A stretch of DNA of 64,000 nucleotides, taken from NCBI RefSeq assembly GCF_002160895.1, contig NZ_NFLL01000004.1, forward strand, positions 1-64,000. The letters run 5' to 3'. The DNA comes from Faecalibacterium sp. An122. GTDB lineage: Bacteria; Bacillota; Clostridia; Oscillospirales; Ruminococcaceae. The position numbers and the translations under genes were made by a program. Shown here piece after piece: positions 1 through 8,590 of the stretch. The notes under the pieces are model-generated. The model did no database searches. It saw nothing but the letters and a program-made list of their open reading frames with translations, and was not told the DNA's origin. Numbering within the stretch: position 1 is the first letter of the stretch; each line of letters opens with the position of its first letter.

Positions 1-338
1 CCACAGCGACCAGGGGTTTCAGTATACTTCCCAAGCGTACTTTAACCTGACTAAAGAATACGGCATTACACCATCTATGTCAAGACGGGGAAATCCGTAT
101 GATAACGCGATGGCTGAAATTTTTTCTCCATTCTCAAAACGGAGTGCATCTACCGCCACAAACCGGCTACATTCTCCGAGGCCAACGAGATGATCGACCG
201 ATACATCCAGTTTTATAACTACGAGAGAATCCAAGCGAAAGCAGGAGTGGCTCCGCTAACGCTCCGCCACTCCTGCTGAATCCTAATATCCTACACTTGG
301 GGCTTTTTTGTACTGTCCGCACAATTTGGACCGGTTCA
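1..338 (+). mobile_element. IS3-family insertion sequence, 3' part
   Basis: The window opens inside an IS3-type element. The C-terminal third of a DDE transposase is followed by a non-coding tail that ends in ...GGACCGGTTCA at about 338. Read from the outside, that end starts TGAACCGG, like the TGA-starting terminal repeats of the IS3 family. The other end and the target duplication lie outside the window, so the boundary at 338 is inferred from the end sequence only. Confidence 0.7.
2..279 (+). pseudogene. IS3-family transposase (OrfB), C-terminal part, frameshifted
   Basis: The first frame reads HSDQGFQYTS..., then SRRGNPYDNAMAE, the hallmark rve/DDE core of IS3-group OrfB with the second Asp region and the NPYDNA block. 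At about 116-121 one A is missing from an A/T run. The reading then shifts, and the expected continuation (NFFSILKTE, then YNYERIQ and a TGA at 277-279) is found only in another frame. The catalytic Glu lies just after the break, so the product made here would be inactive unless the frame is restored. The 5' part is outside the window. A sequencing slip in the homopolymer is the alternative explanation. Confidence 0.8.
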
Positions 339-413
339 CGGTGGACAAACCCCGGGCAGGGGGCGTTTTCAGCAGGGGACGGCGGGTCCCTTCTATTTAT
401 ATATAGGAGCGGC

Positions 414-1514
414 TCAGACCTGGAGGGCAATCCGGGTCATGGCGTCGAATTCCTTCTCCATGCCCTGCACCAGGGTGAACTGGGTCCGGGCGCGGTCCAG
501 GTTCTGGTCGGGACGGCTGATCTTGAAGTAATGGTCTCCCTCCAGATAGTCGGTCAGGAACCGGATGCCGCACTCCAGGGTCATCAGCTTGGCGCCCCAG
601 GGCAGGCTCTTGCGCTCGGCCTCGGTCATGGCGCTGCCGGCAGCCGACAGATAGCCCTTGGTAAACACCTCGTACAGGTGGAGGCTGAAGTGGACCTTGC
701 TCTGGTCGGGCTCGTCCTCGGCACAGTCGTTGGCGCCGAACCGGATGGAGTCGCCGAAGTCATAGGCCGACAGGCCGGGCATGACGGTATCCAGGTCGAT
801 GACACAGATGCCCTTGCCGGTGGCCTCGTCGATCAGGACGTTGTTCAGCTTGGTGTCGTTGTGGGTGACCCGCAGGGGCAGCACGCCGGCGGCCAGCTGG
901 TCCACCAGCACATGGCAGTCGGCCTCGTGGGCCCGGACAAAGGCGATCTCGGCGGCCACATCCTTGGCGCGGCCCATGACGTCGGCGGCCAGAGCCTTCT
1001 CAAAGTTGGCGTAGCGGTTGGGGGTGTCGTGGAACCGGGCGATGGTCTCGTGCAGGGTGGCGGCGGGGTAGCCGGCCAGCTGGTTCTGGAATCCGCCGAA
1101 GGTCTCGGCCACAGTGTAAAAATCCTGCTCGTTTTCTACTTTCTGTAAACAGACCGTCCCCTCCACAAAGATGTAGGCCCGCCATGCGCCTCCTTCGGAG
1201 TCGGTGTAGTATGGCTTGCCGTCCCGGGTGGGGATGACGTTCAGGGTTTCCCGGGCGGGGTCGCCGCCCCAGGCCAGAATCTGGCGGCTCAGGTAGCTGG
1301 TGACGCCGCAGATGTTCTCCATCAGCCCGGCGGGGTCGGTGAAGGTGTCGGTGTTGATCCGCTGCAGGATAAAGCGTTTGCTTTTGTCCGCGGCCCAGAC
1401 CGCAAAGGTGTCGTTGATGTGGCCCGCACCGTACCGCTCGATGTCGCCCGTGGCGCAGTCAAAAGCGAAAGCAGCGGCAGCCTGGTGCAGCAGAGCTTCT
1501 GTAATGGGTTTCAT
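414..1514 (-). CDS. nahK: N-acetylhexosamine 1-kinase
   Basis: A cytoplasmic kinase that phosphorylates C1 of GlcNAc or GalNAc released by lacto-N-biose/galacto-N-biose phosphorylase. The 366-residue protein has the aminoglycoside-phosphotransferase fold. It is strikingly like the Bifidobacterium NahK/LnpB family along its length: YGAGHINDTF near residue 29, GGAWRAYIF near 108, the catalytic THNDTKLNN with Asp220, and IDLDTVMPG with metal-binding Asp residues near 240. Length equals the family norm (about 360). The start is supported by GGAGG upstream. It sits 24 bp downstream of an AraC regulator on the same strand, and lnpA lies 5 kb away in the divergent operon. That pairing of kinase and GH112 enzyme is the main reason for a specific call over a generic phosphotransferase. 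Confidence 0.9.
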   Translation of the reverse strand: MKPITEALLHQAAAAFAFDCATGDIERYGAGHINDTFAVWAADKSKRFILQRINTDTFTDPAGLMENICGVTSYLSRQILAWGGDPARETLNVIPTRDGKPYYTDSEGGAWRAYIFVEGTVCLQKVENEQDFYTVAETFGGFQNQLAGYPAATLHETIARFHDTPNRYANFEKALAADVMGRAKDVAAEIAFVRAHEADCHVLVDQLAAGVLPLRVTHNDTKLNNVLIDEATGKGICVIDLDTVMPGLSAYDFGDSIRFGANDCAEDEPDQSKVHFSLHLYEVFTKGYLSAAGSAMTEAERKSLPWGAKLMTLECGIRFLTDYLEGDHYFKISRPDQNLDRARTQFTLVQGMEKEFDAMTRIALQV

Positions 1515-1538
1515 AATGCAATTCCTCCGTTTTTATTT

Positions 1539-2402
1539 TCAGCGCCGTGTGGGCGGCGCGGGACGCTGTCCTTGCCGCACCTGGCGGCGGTATTCGTTGG
1601 GGCTGATGCCCTCGGCCTTGCGGAAACACTGGGAAAAGTAGCTGGGGGACGAAAAGCCCAGCAGCTCGCTGACCTGGGCCAGGGTGTGGTTGGTATTGCC
1701 CAGCAGGTACTTGCTCTCCTCAATCCGGCGGCGGCTCAGGTAGGTGATGGGGGAGACCCCGTACTCCTTCTGGAAGGTGTGGGCCAGATAATACTTGTTG
1801 ATGTGGGCCAGGGCCGCCAGCTTGTCCAGGGTCAGGTTCTCCTTGTAGTTGACGTCGATGTAACGCTTGATCTCGGCGCACTCCCGGTTGTCTGAGCGGG
1901 CGACGGTCTTTTGGATCTGGAGGGAGAGGGTGGTGGTGCGCACCAGCCAGATCAGCAGCACTTCCAGCAGGTCCTGACACACCGTCTCGTAGCCGTCCAG
2001 GCTGTGGTCCGCTTCGGCCAGCAGCATGTGCAGCAGGGTGCCCAGCCGCTCCCGGTGCTCCTTGCAGTTCAGGATGGCGTAGGGGGCGTCGGCGTTGCCG
2101 AACAGGACCTCGATGCCCGAGATCCCCAGCACCACATATTCCAGAGGGGCGGCGTTGAGGCTCAGCTCGGTGTGCTCCACCTGGGGGTTGACGATCACCA
2201 TGTCGTCGGGGTGGACCGGGTACAGCCGCCCGCTGATGTAAAACTGACCTTCGCCGCTGAGACAGTAGAACAGCTCGGTGCAGGAATGGGTGTGGGCCGT
2301 GCTGTTCCAGTCGCCGCCGAAGCGGCTTTTACTGATGTACAGCAGCCGGAATGCCTCCCGCGGGGCGGGGGCGTGGCTGATGTCAAAGCGGTCGGTGCTC
2401 AT
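1539..2402 (-). CDS. AraC-family transcriptional regulator (cupin + AraC HTH)
   Basis: A 287-residue regulator with an N-terminal cupin-like sensor domain (HTHSCTELFYCLSG, about residues 38-52) and a C-terminal double helix-turn-helix. The HTH ends in the usual LLGFSSPSYFSQCFRK and SPNEYRR motif. The start at 2402 is chosen because AGGAGG lies 6 bp before this ATG; a longer reading to 2441 has no such site. It is transcribed with nahK and faces the importer/lnpA operon across a 430-bp gap, so it probably senses a sugar of the LNB/GNB pathway and controls both arms. The ligand is inferred from context only. Confidence 0.85.
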   Translation of the reverse strand: MSTDRFDISHAPAPREAFRLLYISKSRFGGDWNSTAHTHSCTELFYCLSGEGQFYISGRLYPVHPDDMVIVNPQVEHTELSLNAAPLEYVVLGISGIEVLFGNADAPYAILNCKEHRERLGTLLHMLLAEADHSLDGYETVCQDLLEVLLIWLVRTTTLSLQIQKTVARSDNRECAEIKRYIDVNYKENLTLDKLAALAHINKYYLAHTFQKEYGVSPITYLSRRRIEESKYLLGNTNHTLAQVSELLGFSSPSYFSQCFRKAEGISPNEYRRQVRQGQRPAPPTRR

Positions 2403-2832
2403 GAAAAACCTCCTGGCCGAAACCTCTAAAATGCGAAGCAATATTTATAAAAATAAGAGCAAGATTGCACTTTCCGCCCTGGCGGAAGCTCCGGAATTTG
2501 GTTTTATTATAGAGAATCCCGCCGCATTTTGCAAGGGCCAATTTCGGTCGGATTGTGCAGAGAAAATTCTGTGGTTTGTCACTTTTTTGTAAATATTTGA
2601 CGGTATCAGTCTTATATAAGCAATATGTACAAAGTTGTTGGAAATTGCATAGCAATTTGACCTGTTGTATTTTACTGAAAGCAAGATTTCTAAAAAACGG
2701 AACAAGAATGCGCTTGTGAAACAAGTGAAAATCTTCTATATTGGGTACAGAGAAAAAGACGCGGCACCTGGCCGGACCTGTGCGGCCGCCCGTCTTGAAC
2801 GGACAGGATAATCCAAGTTGGAGGATTGACTT
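2403..2832. promoter_or_regulatory. Divergent regulatory region between araC-nahK and the lnp importer operon
   Basis: An AT-rich 430-bp gap between divergent genes, much lower in G+C than its surroundings. It holds a perfect 7-bp inverted repeat (see 2472-2487). The importer gene has its RBS (GGAGG, about 2820) just before ATG 2833. No promoter matching the consensus at both hexamers with 17-bp spacing stood out; TTGACG at about 2597 is a weak candidate. AraC-type control often works with poor -35 boxes, which would fit. The 3' 70 bp of the gap are GC-rich and may fold in the leader RNA. Confidence 0.5.
2472..2487. repeat. Inverted repeat TTCCGCC-CT-GGCGGAA, possible operator
   Basis: Perfect 7-bp arms around a 2-bp centre, 70 bp upstream of the araC start, in an otherwise AT-rich gap. 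AraC proteins usually bind direct repeats, so another regulator or mRNA folding is possible. Confidence 0.4.
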
Positions 2833-4197
2833 ATGAAACGCATTTCTCGTCGCAACTTTATCAAGATTGTGGGCGCTGGCGCAGCTGCCCTGGGCCTGGC
2901 CGCCTGCGGCAGCAGTTCGTCCAGCTCCACCGCCGCTTCGGGCGCTGCCTCCTCTGGTGCAGCCGCCCCCGCTGAGAGCATCAAGGTGGCCGCCATCGAG
3001 ACCGCTTATGGTTCCGAGATGTGGCAGAAGGTGGCCGACGCCTTCACCGAGCAGACCGGCATCGCCGTGGAGCTGACCACCGACAAGAACCTGGAGGACG
3101 TCATCGGCCCCTCCATGCAGGGCGGCGACTACCCCGACGTGGTCCATCTGGCCACCGGCCGTGAGGCAGCCCTCACCGAGCAGTTCATCAAGGGCAACCT
3201 GATCGCCGACATCACCGACGTGCTGAGCATGACCGTTCCCGGCGAGACCGTGAAGGTCAGCGACAAGATCGCCGGCGGCTTCACCGACACCAGCCTGACC
3301 AACCCCTACAACGACGGCAAGACCTATCTGGCCCCCATGTTCTACAGCCCCTGCGGCCTGTTCTACAACGCCGCTTTCCTGGCTGAGAACGGCTGGGAAG
3401 TGCCCCAGACCTGGGACGAGATGTGGGAGCTGGGCGACGCCGCTCTGGCCGCAGGCACCTACCTGTTTACTTACCCCACCACCGGTTACTTTGACGCCTT
3501 CTTCTACGCTCTGATGTACGCAGCCGGCGGCCCCGAGTTCTTCGAGAAGGCCACCCACTACGAGGAGGGCATCTGGGATACCCCCGAGGCACAGACCTGC
3601 TTCGACATCGTGACCAAGCTGGCCACCTACACCAACCCCATCACCCCCGCCCAGGCCAACGATCAGGACTTCACCCAGAACCAGCAGCTGGTGCTGGACA
3701 ACAAGGCCATCTTCATGCCCAACGGCACCTGGATCGTGGGCGAAATGGCTGAGGCTCCCCGCGCTGAGGGCTTCGAGTGGGGCATGACCGCCCTGCCCGC
3801 AGTCTCCGAGGGCGGCGACCGCTACAGCTACACCTGGTTTGAGCAGGCCTGGATCCCCGCCGGCGCAGAACACATCGACGCCGCCAAGCAGTTCCTGGCC
3901 TTCCTGTACAGCGATGTGGCCTGCGAGCTGTTCGCTGAGTCCAACGCCATCCAGCCCGTCCTGGGCATCGCCGATGGCCTGGAGGGCGACAACAAGCTGT
4001 TCTACTCCATCTACGACAACGGCGCCAAGGCTGCCATGGGCAACTTCGCCGCCTTCACCGCCATCCCCGGCATCGAGATCCGCACCGTCTTCTTTGATCC
4101 CGTCAACTCCCTGGTCTCGGGCAGCATCACCGAGCAGGAGTGGATCGACGGCATCAAGTCGGCCAGCGATCAGATGCGGGCCAACCTGGTGGAGTAA
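2833..4197 (+). CDS. ABC sugar importer, solute-binding lipoprotein (probable LNB/GNB binding)
   Basis: A 454-residue extracellular binding protein. It starts with a Tat-like basic n-region (MKRISRRNF), a hydrophobic stretch and a lipobox LAAC, so it is lipid-anchored at Cys25. A Ser/Ala-rich linker (to about residue 55) leads into a family-1 carbohydrate-binding fold. The RBS GGAGG lies 8-9 bp before ATG. It is the first gene of an operon with two permeases, a small membrane protein and lnpA, which points to lacto-N-biose or galacto-N-biose as ligand. That substrate is inferred from the neighbours, not from binding residues. Confidence 0.88.
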   Translation: MKRISRRNFIKIVGAGAAALGLAACGSSSSSSTAASGAASSGAAAPAESIKVAAIETAYGSEMWQKVADAFTEQTGIAVELTTDKNLEDVIGPSMQGGDYPDVVHLATGREAALTEQFIKGNLIADITDVLSMTVPGETVKVSDKIAGGFTDTSLTNPYNDGKTYLAPMFYSPCGLFYNAAFLAENGWEVPQTWDEMWELGDAALAAGTYLFTYPTTGYFDAFFYALMYAAGGPEFFEKATHYEEGIWDTPEAQTCFDIVTKLATYTNPITPAQANDQDFTQNQQLVLDNKAIFMPNGTWIVGEMAEAPRAEGFEWGMTALPAVSEGGDRYSYTWFEQAWIPAGAEHIDAAKQFLAFLYSDVACELFAESNAIQPVLGIADGLEGDNKLFYSIYDNGAKAAMGNFAAFTAIPGIEIRTVFFDPVNSLVSGSITEQEWIDGIKSASDQMRANLVE

Positions 4198-4280
4198 TCC
4201 ATCCTTTCCCAACCCAAGCCCTGCCCAGCGGGGGCGGTTAAGCCGCCTCCGCTTTTGATTTGAAAGGAGCGGTCCCCTGT

Positions 4281-5165
4281 ATGAAGTCCAATAAGCGCCG
4301 CAGCCGCTTTCTGGTGCTGTGCGTCGCCCCGGCGACGATCCTGTTCTTTATCTTCATGATCCTGCCTACCCTGAACGTGTTCCGGATGTCGCTGTATGAG
4401 CGGGGGGCCTATTCTCCCAATGAGACCTTCGTCGGATTGAAAAATTTCCAGCAGCTGATCCATGATACCCAGTTCATCCGTTCGATGCAGAATATGATCC
4501 TGCTGGTGGTGGTGGTCACCATCGTCACCTTCGCCTTTGCCCTGGTCTTTGCGGCCATCCTGACCCGGGAAAAGATCAAAGGCCAGAACTTCTTCCGCAT
4601 CGTCTTCTACATCCCCAACATCCTGTCGGTGGTTGTCATCTCGGGTATCTTCTCGGCCATCTACAAGCCGGAGAACGGCATGCTCAACAGCATCATCGGC
4701 CTGTTCCGGGACATGACCAACCCCATCCTGTGGAAGGGCGAAAAACTGGTCATTCCCTCCCTCATCATCGCCATGGTCTGGCAGGCGGTGGGCTACTACA
4801 TGGTCATGTACATGGCGTCCATGGCGTCGGTGCCCGCCAGCCTGTATGAGAGCGCCAACCTGGACGGCGCCGGCCGGCTGACCCAGTTCTTCCAGATCAC
4901 CATCCCCCTGATCTGGACCAACATCCGCACCACCCTGACCTTCTTCATCATTTCCACCATCAACATGGCTTTCCTGTTCGTCACCGCCATGACCAGCGGC
5001 GGCCCCAACGGCGCGTCGGACGTGGCCCTGAACTACATGTACAGCCAGAAAAACGCCGGCCTGTACGGCTACAGCATGGCCATCGGCGTGGTGATCTTTG
5101 TGTTCTCCTTCGCTCTGTCCGCCTGCGTCAACAAGGCTACCAGCCGTGAGCCCCTGGAATTCTAA
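4281..5165 (+). CDS. ABC sugar importer permease (MalF/UgpA type)
   Basis: A 294-residue inner-membrane permease with six predicted segments and the EAA loop (LYESANLDGAGRLTQFFQITIPL, about residues 185-207) that docks the ATPase. ATG 4281 follows AAAGGAG by about 12 bp; an upstream TTG at 4260 lies over the RBS and is unlikely. Second gene of the lnp importer operon, 83 bp after the binding protein. It would pair with the next gene to form the channel for the disaccharide. No ATP-binding subunit is encoded here. Confidence 0.9.
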   Translation: MKSNKRRSRFLVLCVAPATILFFIFMILPTLNVFRMSLYERGAYSPNETFVGLKNFQQLIHDTQFIRSMQNMILLVVVVTIVTFAFALVFAAILTREKIKGQNFFRIVFYIPNILSVVVISGIFSAIYKPENGMLNSIIGLFRDMTNPILWKGEKLVIPSLIIAMVWQAVGYYMVMYMASMASVPASLYESANLDGAGRLTQFFQITIPLIWTNIRTTLTFFIISTINMAFLFVTAMTSGGPNGASDVALNYMYSQKNAGLYGYSMAIGVVIFVFSFALSACVNKATSREPLEF

Positions 5166-5180
5166 GGAGGGAAAAACTGT

Positions 5181-6080
5181 ATGGAAAACAAACAGGAACA
5201 GAAAACCCCCCGCTCGGCCGAGGGGCTGTACAAATTCTTCATCTACTTTGTCCTGATTCTGCTGGCCGTCACCATCCTGGTGCCGGTGGCCTGGGTCTTT
5301 ATGGCCTCCATCAAGCAGAACTCGGAGTTTTACGGCAATCCCTGGGCCCTGCCCGCCGGCTTCTACTGGCAGAACTTTGTGGACGCCTGGAACGGCGCCA
5401 AGATGGGCCAGTACATGCTCAACTCGGTGATGGTCACCGCCCTGGCCCTGGTGCTGCTGCTGGTGATCGCCCTGCCGGCGGCCTACTGCCTGTCCCGGTT
5501 TAAGTTCCGGTGCAGCAAGCTGCTGAACACCCTGTTCATGGCGGGCCTGTTCATCAACGTCAACTACATTGTGGTCCCCATCTTTCTGATGCTGCGGGAC
5601 GGCGACACCTGGCTGAAAAACGTGGTGGGCACCAGTTTCCTGCTGAACAACCTGGTGGTCCTGGCGGTGGTGTACGCCTCCACGGCCCTGCCCTTCACCA
5701 TCTACCTGCTGTCGGGCTATTTTGCCACCCTGCCCCACGACTTTGAGGAGGCCGCCTACATCGACGGCGCCGGCTACTTCTCGGCCATGGTCAAGATCAT
5801 CTTCCCCATGGCCAAGCCCTCCATCATCACCATCATCCTGTTCAACTTCCTCTCGTTCTGGAACGAGTACATCATCTCGATGACCCTGATGAGCTCCACC
5901 AGCGCCCCCCGCACCCTGCCGGTGGGCCTGCTGAACCTGATGCAGGCCCAGCAGAGCGCGGCCCAGTACGGCACCATGTACGCCGGCCTGGTGCTGGTGA
6001 TGCTGCCCACCCTCATCCTTTATATCTGTGTGCAGAAGCAGCTGACCCAGGGCATGACCGTGGGCGGCCTGAAGGGCTAA
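5181..6080 (+). CDS. ABC sugar importer permease (MalG/UgpE type)
   Basis: A 299-residue permease and partner of the preceding gene, 15 bp downstream with GGAGG in the gap. It has a short charged N-terminus, six membrane segments and a MalG-type EAA loop (DFEEAAYIDGAGYFSAMVKIIFPM, about residues 191-214). It ends near the membrane with the MalG-type C-terminus (LTQGMTVGGLKG). It forms the heterodimeric channel of the probable LNB/GNB importer. Confidence 0.9.
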   Translation: MENKQEQKTPRSAEGLYKFFIYFVLILLAVTILVPVAWVFMASIKQNSEFYGNPWALPAGFYWQNFVDAWNGAKMGQYMLNSVMVTALALVLLLVIALPAAYCLSRFKFRCSKLLNTLFMAGLFINVNYIVVPIFLMLRDGDTWLKNVVGTSFLLNNLVVLAVVYASTALPFTIYLLSGYFATLPHDFEEAAYIDGAGYFSAMVKIIFPMAKPSIITIILFNFLSFWNEYIISMTLMSSTSAPRTLPVGLLNLMQAQQSAAQYGTMYAGLVLVMLPTLILYICVQKQLTQGMTVGGLKG

Positions 6081-6093
6081 AGGAGGAGACACC

Positions 6094-6288
6094 ATGGAAT
6101 TTTGGAAAGAACACCCTGTCCTGCGCATCGTCTTAATCGCGGTGCTGTTCGTCCTGGCAATGGTGCTGGTGGTGAAAGGCTGGCAGATGACCGGCCAGCT
6201 GGCGGGCCTCGGCGTGATGGTAGTGGGCGTGGCGCTGCTGCTGGCGGCGCTGGCCATCTACAACAGTCCCTTCCGGGACCGCCGCTGA
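6094..6288 (+). CDS. Small two-helix membrane protein, unknown function
   Basis: A 64-residue protein with a strong RBS (AGGAGG, 7 bp before ATG), 13 bp after the permease and 52 bp before lnpA. It has a charged start (MEFWKEHP), two hydrophobic helices (about residues 11-27 and 34-54) linked by a short polar turn, and a basic tail (FRDRR). The family is not recognised for certain. Its place inside the importer/phosphorylase operon and its codon use, matching its neighbours, argue it is a real gene. A role as an accessory to the importer is possible but unproven. Confidence 0.75.
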   Translation: MEFWKEHPVLRIVLIAVLFVLAMVLVVKGWQMTGQLAGLGVMVVGVALLLAALAIYNSPFRDRR

Positions 6289-6340
6289 CCTGCCCCGAGG
6301 GAATGTTGGAAAACGGAAAAGGAAACAAAGGAGCATACGC

Positions 6341-8506
6341 ATGAACGACACGCAGAAAAAAGGGCGCGTAACCATCCCCACCGACCTGGATGTGGTGCCC
6401 GAAACCCTGGAAATCCTGAAAAAGTGGGGCGCTGACGCCATCCGCGACTGTGACGGCACCGATTTCCCCCAGCAGCTGCGGGACGCCGACGCCAAGATCT
6501 ACTCCACCTACTACACCACCCGCAAGGACAATGCCTGGGCCAAGGCCAACCCCGATGAAATCCAGCAGTGCTACATCATGACCGGCTTTTACACCGCCCA
6601 TGGGGACACCGTCACCATCCCCCTGATGAAGGGGATCAGCCCCGAGCTGATGGAGGTGAACACCCGGGACGACATCACCCGCTGGTGGGAAGTCATGGAC
6701 CGCACCACCGGCCAGCCGGTGCCTCCCAGCCAGTGGAGCTACGCCGACGGCTGCGTGACGGTGCAGGCTGTGCCCTTCCATGAGTACACCGTCAGCTTCC
6801 TGGCCTACCTGATCTGGGACCCCGTCCACATGTACAACGCCACCACCAACGGCTGGACCAACTTTGAGCACCAGATCACCTTCGACGTCCGCCAGCCCAA
6901 GACCCACAAGTACTCCATGGAGCGGCTGCGCAAGTTCATCCAGGAGCATCCCTACGTCAACGTCATCCGCTACACCACCTTCTTCCATCAGTTCACCCTC
7001 ATCTTCGACGAGCTGAAGCGGGAGAAGTACGTGGACTGGTACGGCTATTCCGCCTCGGTGAGCCCCTACATTCTGGAGCAGTTCGAGAAGGAAGTGGGCT
7101 ATAAGTTCCGCCCCGAGTACATCATCGATCAGGGCTACTACAACAACCAGTACCGGGTTCCCAGCAAGGAATACCGGGACTTCCAGGCCTTCCAGCGCCG
7201 GGAAGTGGCCAAGCTGGCCAAGGAGATGGTGGACATCACCCACGAGTGCGGCTGCGAGGCCATGATGTTCCTGGGCGACCACTGGATCGGCACCGAGCCC
7301 TTCATGCCGGAGTTCAAGACCATCGGCCTGGACGCCGTGGTGGGCAGCGTGGGCAACGGTTCCACCCTGCGCCTGATCTCGGACATCGAGGGCGTCAAGT
7401 ACACCGAGGGCCGGTTCTTGCCCTATTTCTTCCCCGATACCTTCCACGAGGGCGGCGACCCGGTGCGGGAGGCCAAGGAGAACTGGGTGACCGCCCGGCG
7501 GGCCATCCTGCGCAAGCCCATCGACCGCATCGGCTACGGCGGCTATCTGAAGCTGGCTTTGGAGTTCCCCGAGTTCATCGACTATGTGGAGAGTGTCTGC
7601 AACGAGTTCCGGGAGCTGTACGACAACATCAAGGGCACCACGCCCTACTGCGTCAAGCGGGTGGCGGTGCTGAACTGCTGGGGCAAGATGCGGGCCTGGG
7701 GCTGCCACATGGTTCATCACGCCCTCTATTATAAGAAGAACTACAGCTACGCCGGCGTCATCGAGGCCCTGAGCGGCGCACCCTTTGACGTCCAGTTCAT
7801 CAGCTTCGACGACATCAAGGCCGATCCCCACCTGCTGGACAACATCGACGTCCTGATCAACGTGGGCGATGCCGACACCGCCCATACCGGCGGCCGCTGG
7901 TGGGAGGACCCCGCCGTGGCCTCGGCGGTCAAGCAGTTCGTGTGGAACGGCGGCGGCCTCATCGGCGTGGGCGAGCCCTCCGGCCACCTGTACCAGGGCC
8001 GCTACCTGCAGCTGGCCGGCGTCCTGGGCGTGGAGAAGGAGAACGGCTTCACCCTCAACTACGATAAGTACAACTGGGAGGAGCACCGCGACCACTTCAT
8101 CCTGGCCGACTGCCCCGACCACGACATGGACTTCGGCGAGGGCCAGAAGAGCATCTACGCCCTGGAAGGCGCCCAGGTCCTGATCCAGCGGGACAAGGAA
8201 GTCCAGCTGGCGGCCAACGACTTTGGCCAGGGCCGCGCCGTCTACATCAGCGGCCTGCCCTACAGCTTCGCCAACAGCCGCGCCCTCTACCGCGCCATCC
8301 TGTGGAGCGCCCACAGCGAGGAGGAGCTCCACACCTGGTTCAGCTCCAACTACAACGTGGAAGTTCACGCCTATGTGGCCAACCACAAGTACTGCGTGGT
8401 CAACAACACCTACGAGCCCCAGGACACCACCGTTTATACCACCGACGGTCAGAGCTTTGACCTCCACCTGGAGGCCAACGAGATCAAGTGGTACGAAATC
8501 CACTGA
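6341..8506 (+). CDS. lnpA: 1,3-beta-galactosyl-N-acetylhexosamine phosphorylase (GH112)
   Basis: A cytoplasmic enzyme that cleaves lacto-N-biose and galacto-N-biose with phosphate to galactose-1-phosphate and GlcNAc or GalNAc. The 721-residue protein follows the GH112 family end to end: WGADAIRDCDGT near residue 28, HEYTVSFLAYLIWDP near 147, EAMMFLGDHWIGTEP with the catalytic Asp at 313, and VKYTEGRFLPYFFPDTF near 352, then a glutamine-amidotransferase-like and a beta domain. GH112 also contains galactosyl-rhamnose phosphorylases. The nearby nahK makes the N-acetylhexosamine activity far more likely. It is the last gene of the importer operon and is followed by a terminator. The UDP-sugar enzymes that finish the pathway (galT, galE) are not in the window. 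Confidence 0.93.
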   Translation: MNDTQKKGRVTIPTDLDVVPETLEILKKWGADAIRDCDGTDFPQQLRDADAKIYSTYYTTRKDNAWAKANPDEIQQCYIMTGFYTAHGDTVTIPLMKGISPELMEVNTRDDITRWWEVMDRTTGQPVPPSQWSYADGCVTVQAVPFHEYTVSFLAYLIWDPVHMYNATTNGWTNFEHQITFDVRQPKTHKYSMERLRKFIQEHPYVNVIRYTTFFHQFTLIFDELKREKYVDWYGYSASVSPYILEQFEKEVGYKFRPEYIIDQGYYNNQYRVPSKEYRDFQAFQRREVAKLAKEMVDITHECGCEAMMFLGDHWIGTEPFMPEFKTIGLDAVVGSVGNGSTLRLISDIEGVKYTEGRFLPYFFPDTFHEGGDPVREAKENWVTARRAILRKPIDRIGYGGYLKLALEFPEFIDYVESVCNEFRELYDNIKGTTPYCVKRVAVLNCWGKMRAWGCHMVHHALYYKKNYSYAGVIEALSGAPFDVQFISFDDIKADPHLLDNIDVLINVGDADTAHTGGRWWEDPAVASAVKQFVWNGGGLIGVGEPSGHLYQGRYLQLAGVLGVEKENGFTLNYDKYNWEEHRDHFILADCPDHDMDFGEGQKSIYALEGAQVLIQRDKEVQLAANDFGQGRAVYISGLPYSFANSRALYRAILWSAHSEEELHTWFSSNYNVEVHAYVANHKYCVVNNTYEPQDTTVYTTDGQSFDLHLEANEIKWYEIH

Positions 8507-8533
8507 GCTCCTGACCTGAACCCATAAAACCAG

Positions 8534-8584
8534 ACAGCCCGCACCCAACCGGATCGCCTTCCGGAGGGGGCGGGCTGTTTTTTG
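8534..8584. terminator. Terminator between lnpA and the convergent araC
   Basis: Stem ACAGCCCGC / GCGGGCTGT (8534-8542 and 8570-8578) followed on the plus strand by a T-rich run. It ends the lnp operon. The minus-strand araC ends at 8591 and probably reads into the same hairpin. Confidence 0.85.
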
Positions 8585-8590
8585 TTTTGT

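Noticed and set aside
297-1148. 283-codon open frame on the plus strand opposite nahK
   Set aside because: Antisense shadow of nahK; no RBS and the protein has the repetitive Gly/Val/Leu composition typical of reversed GC-rich genes.
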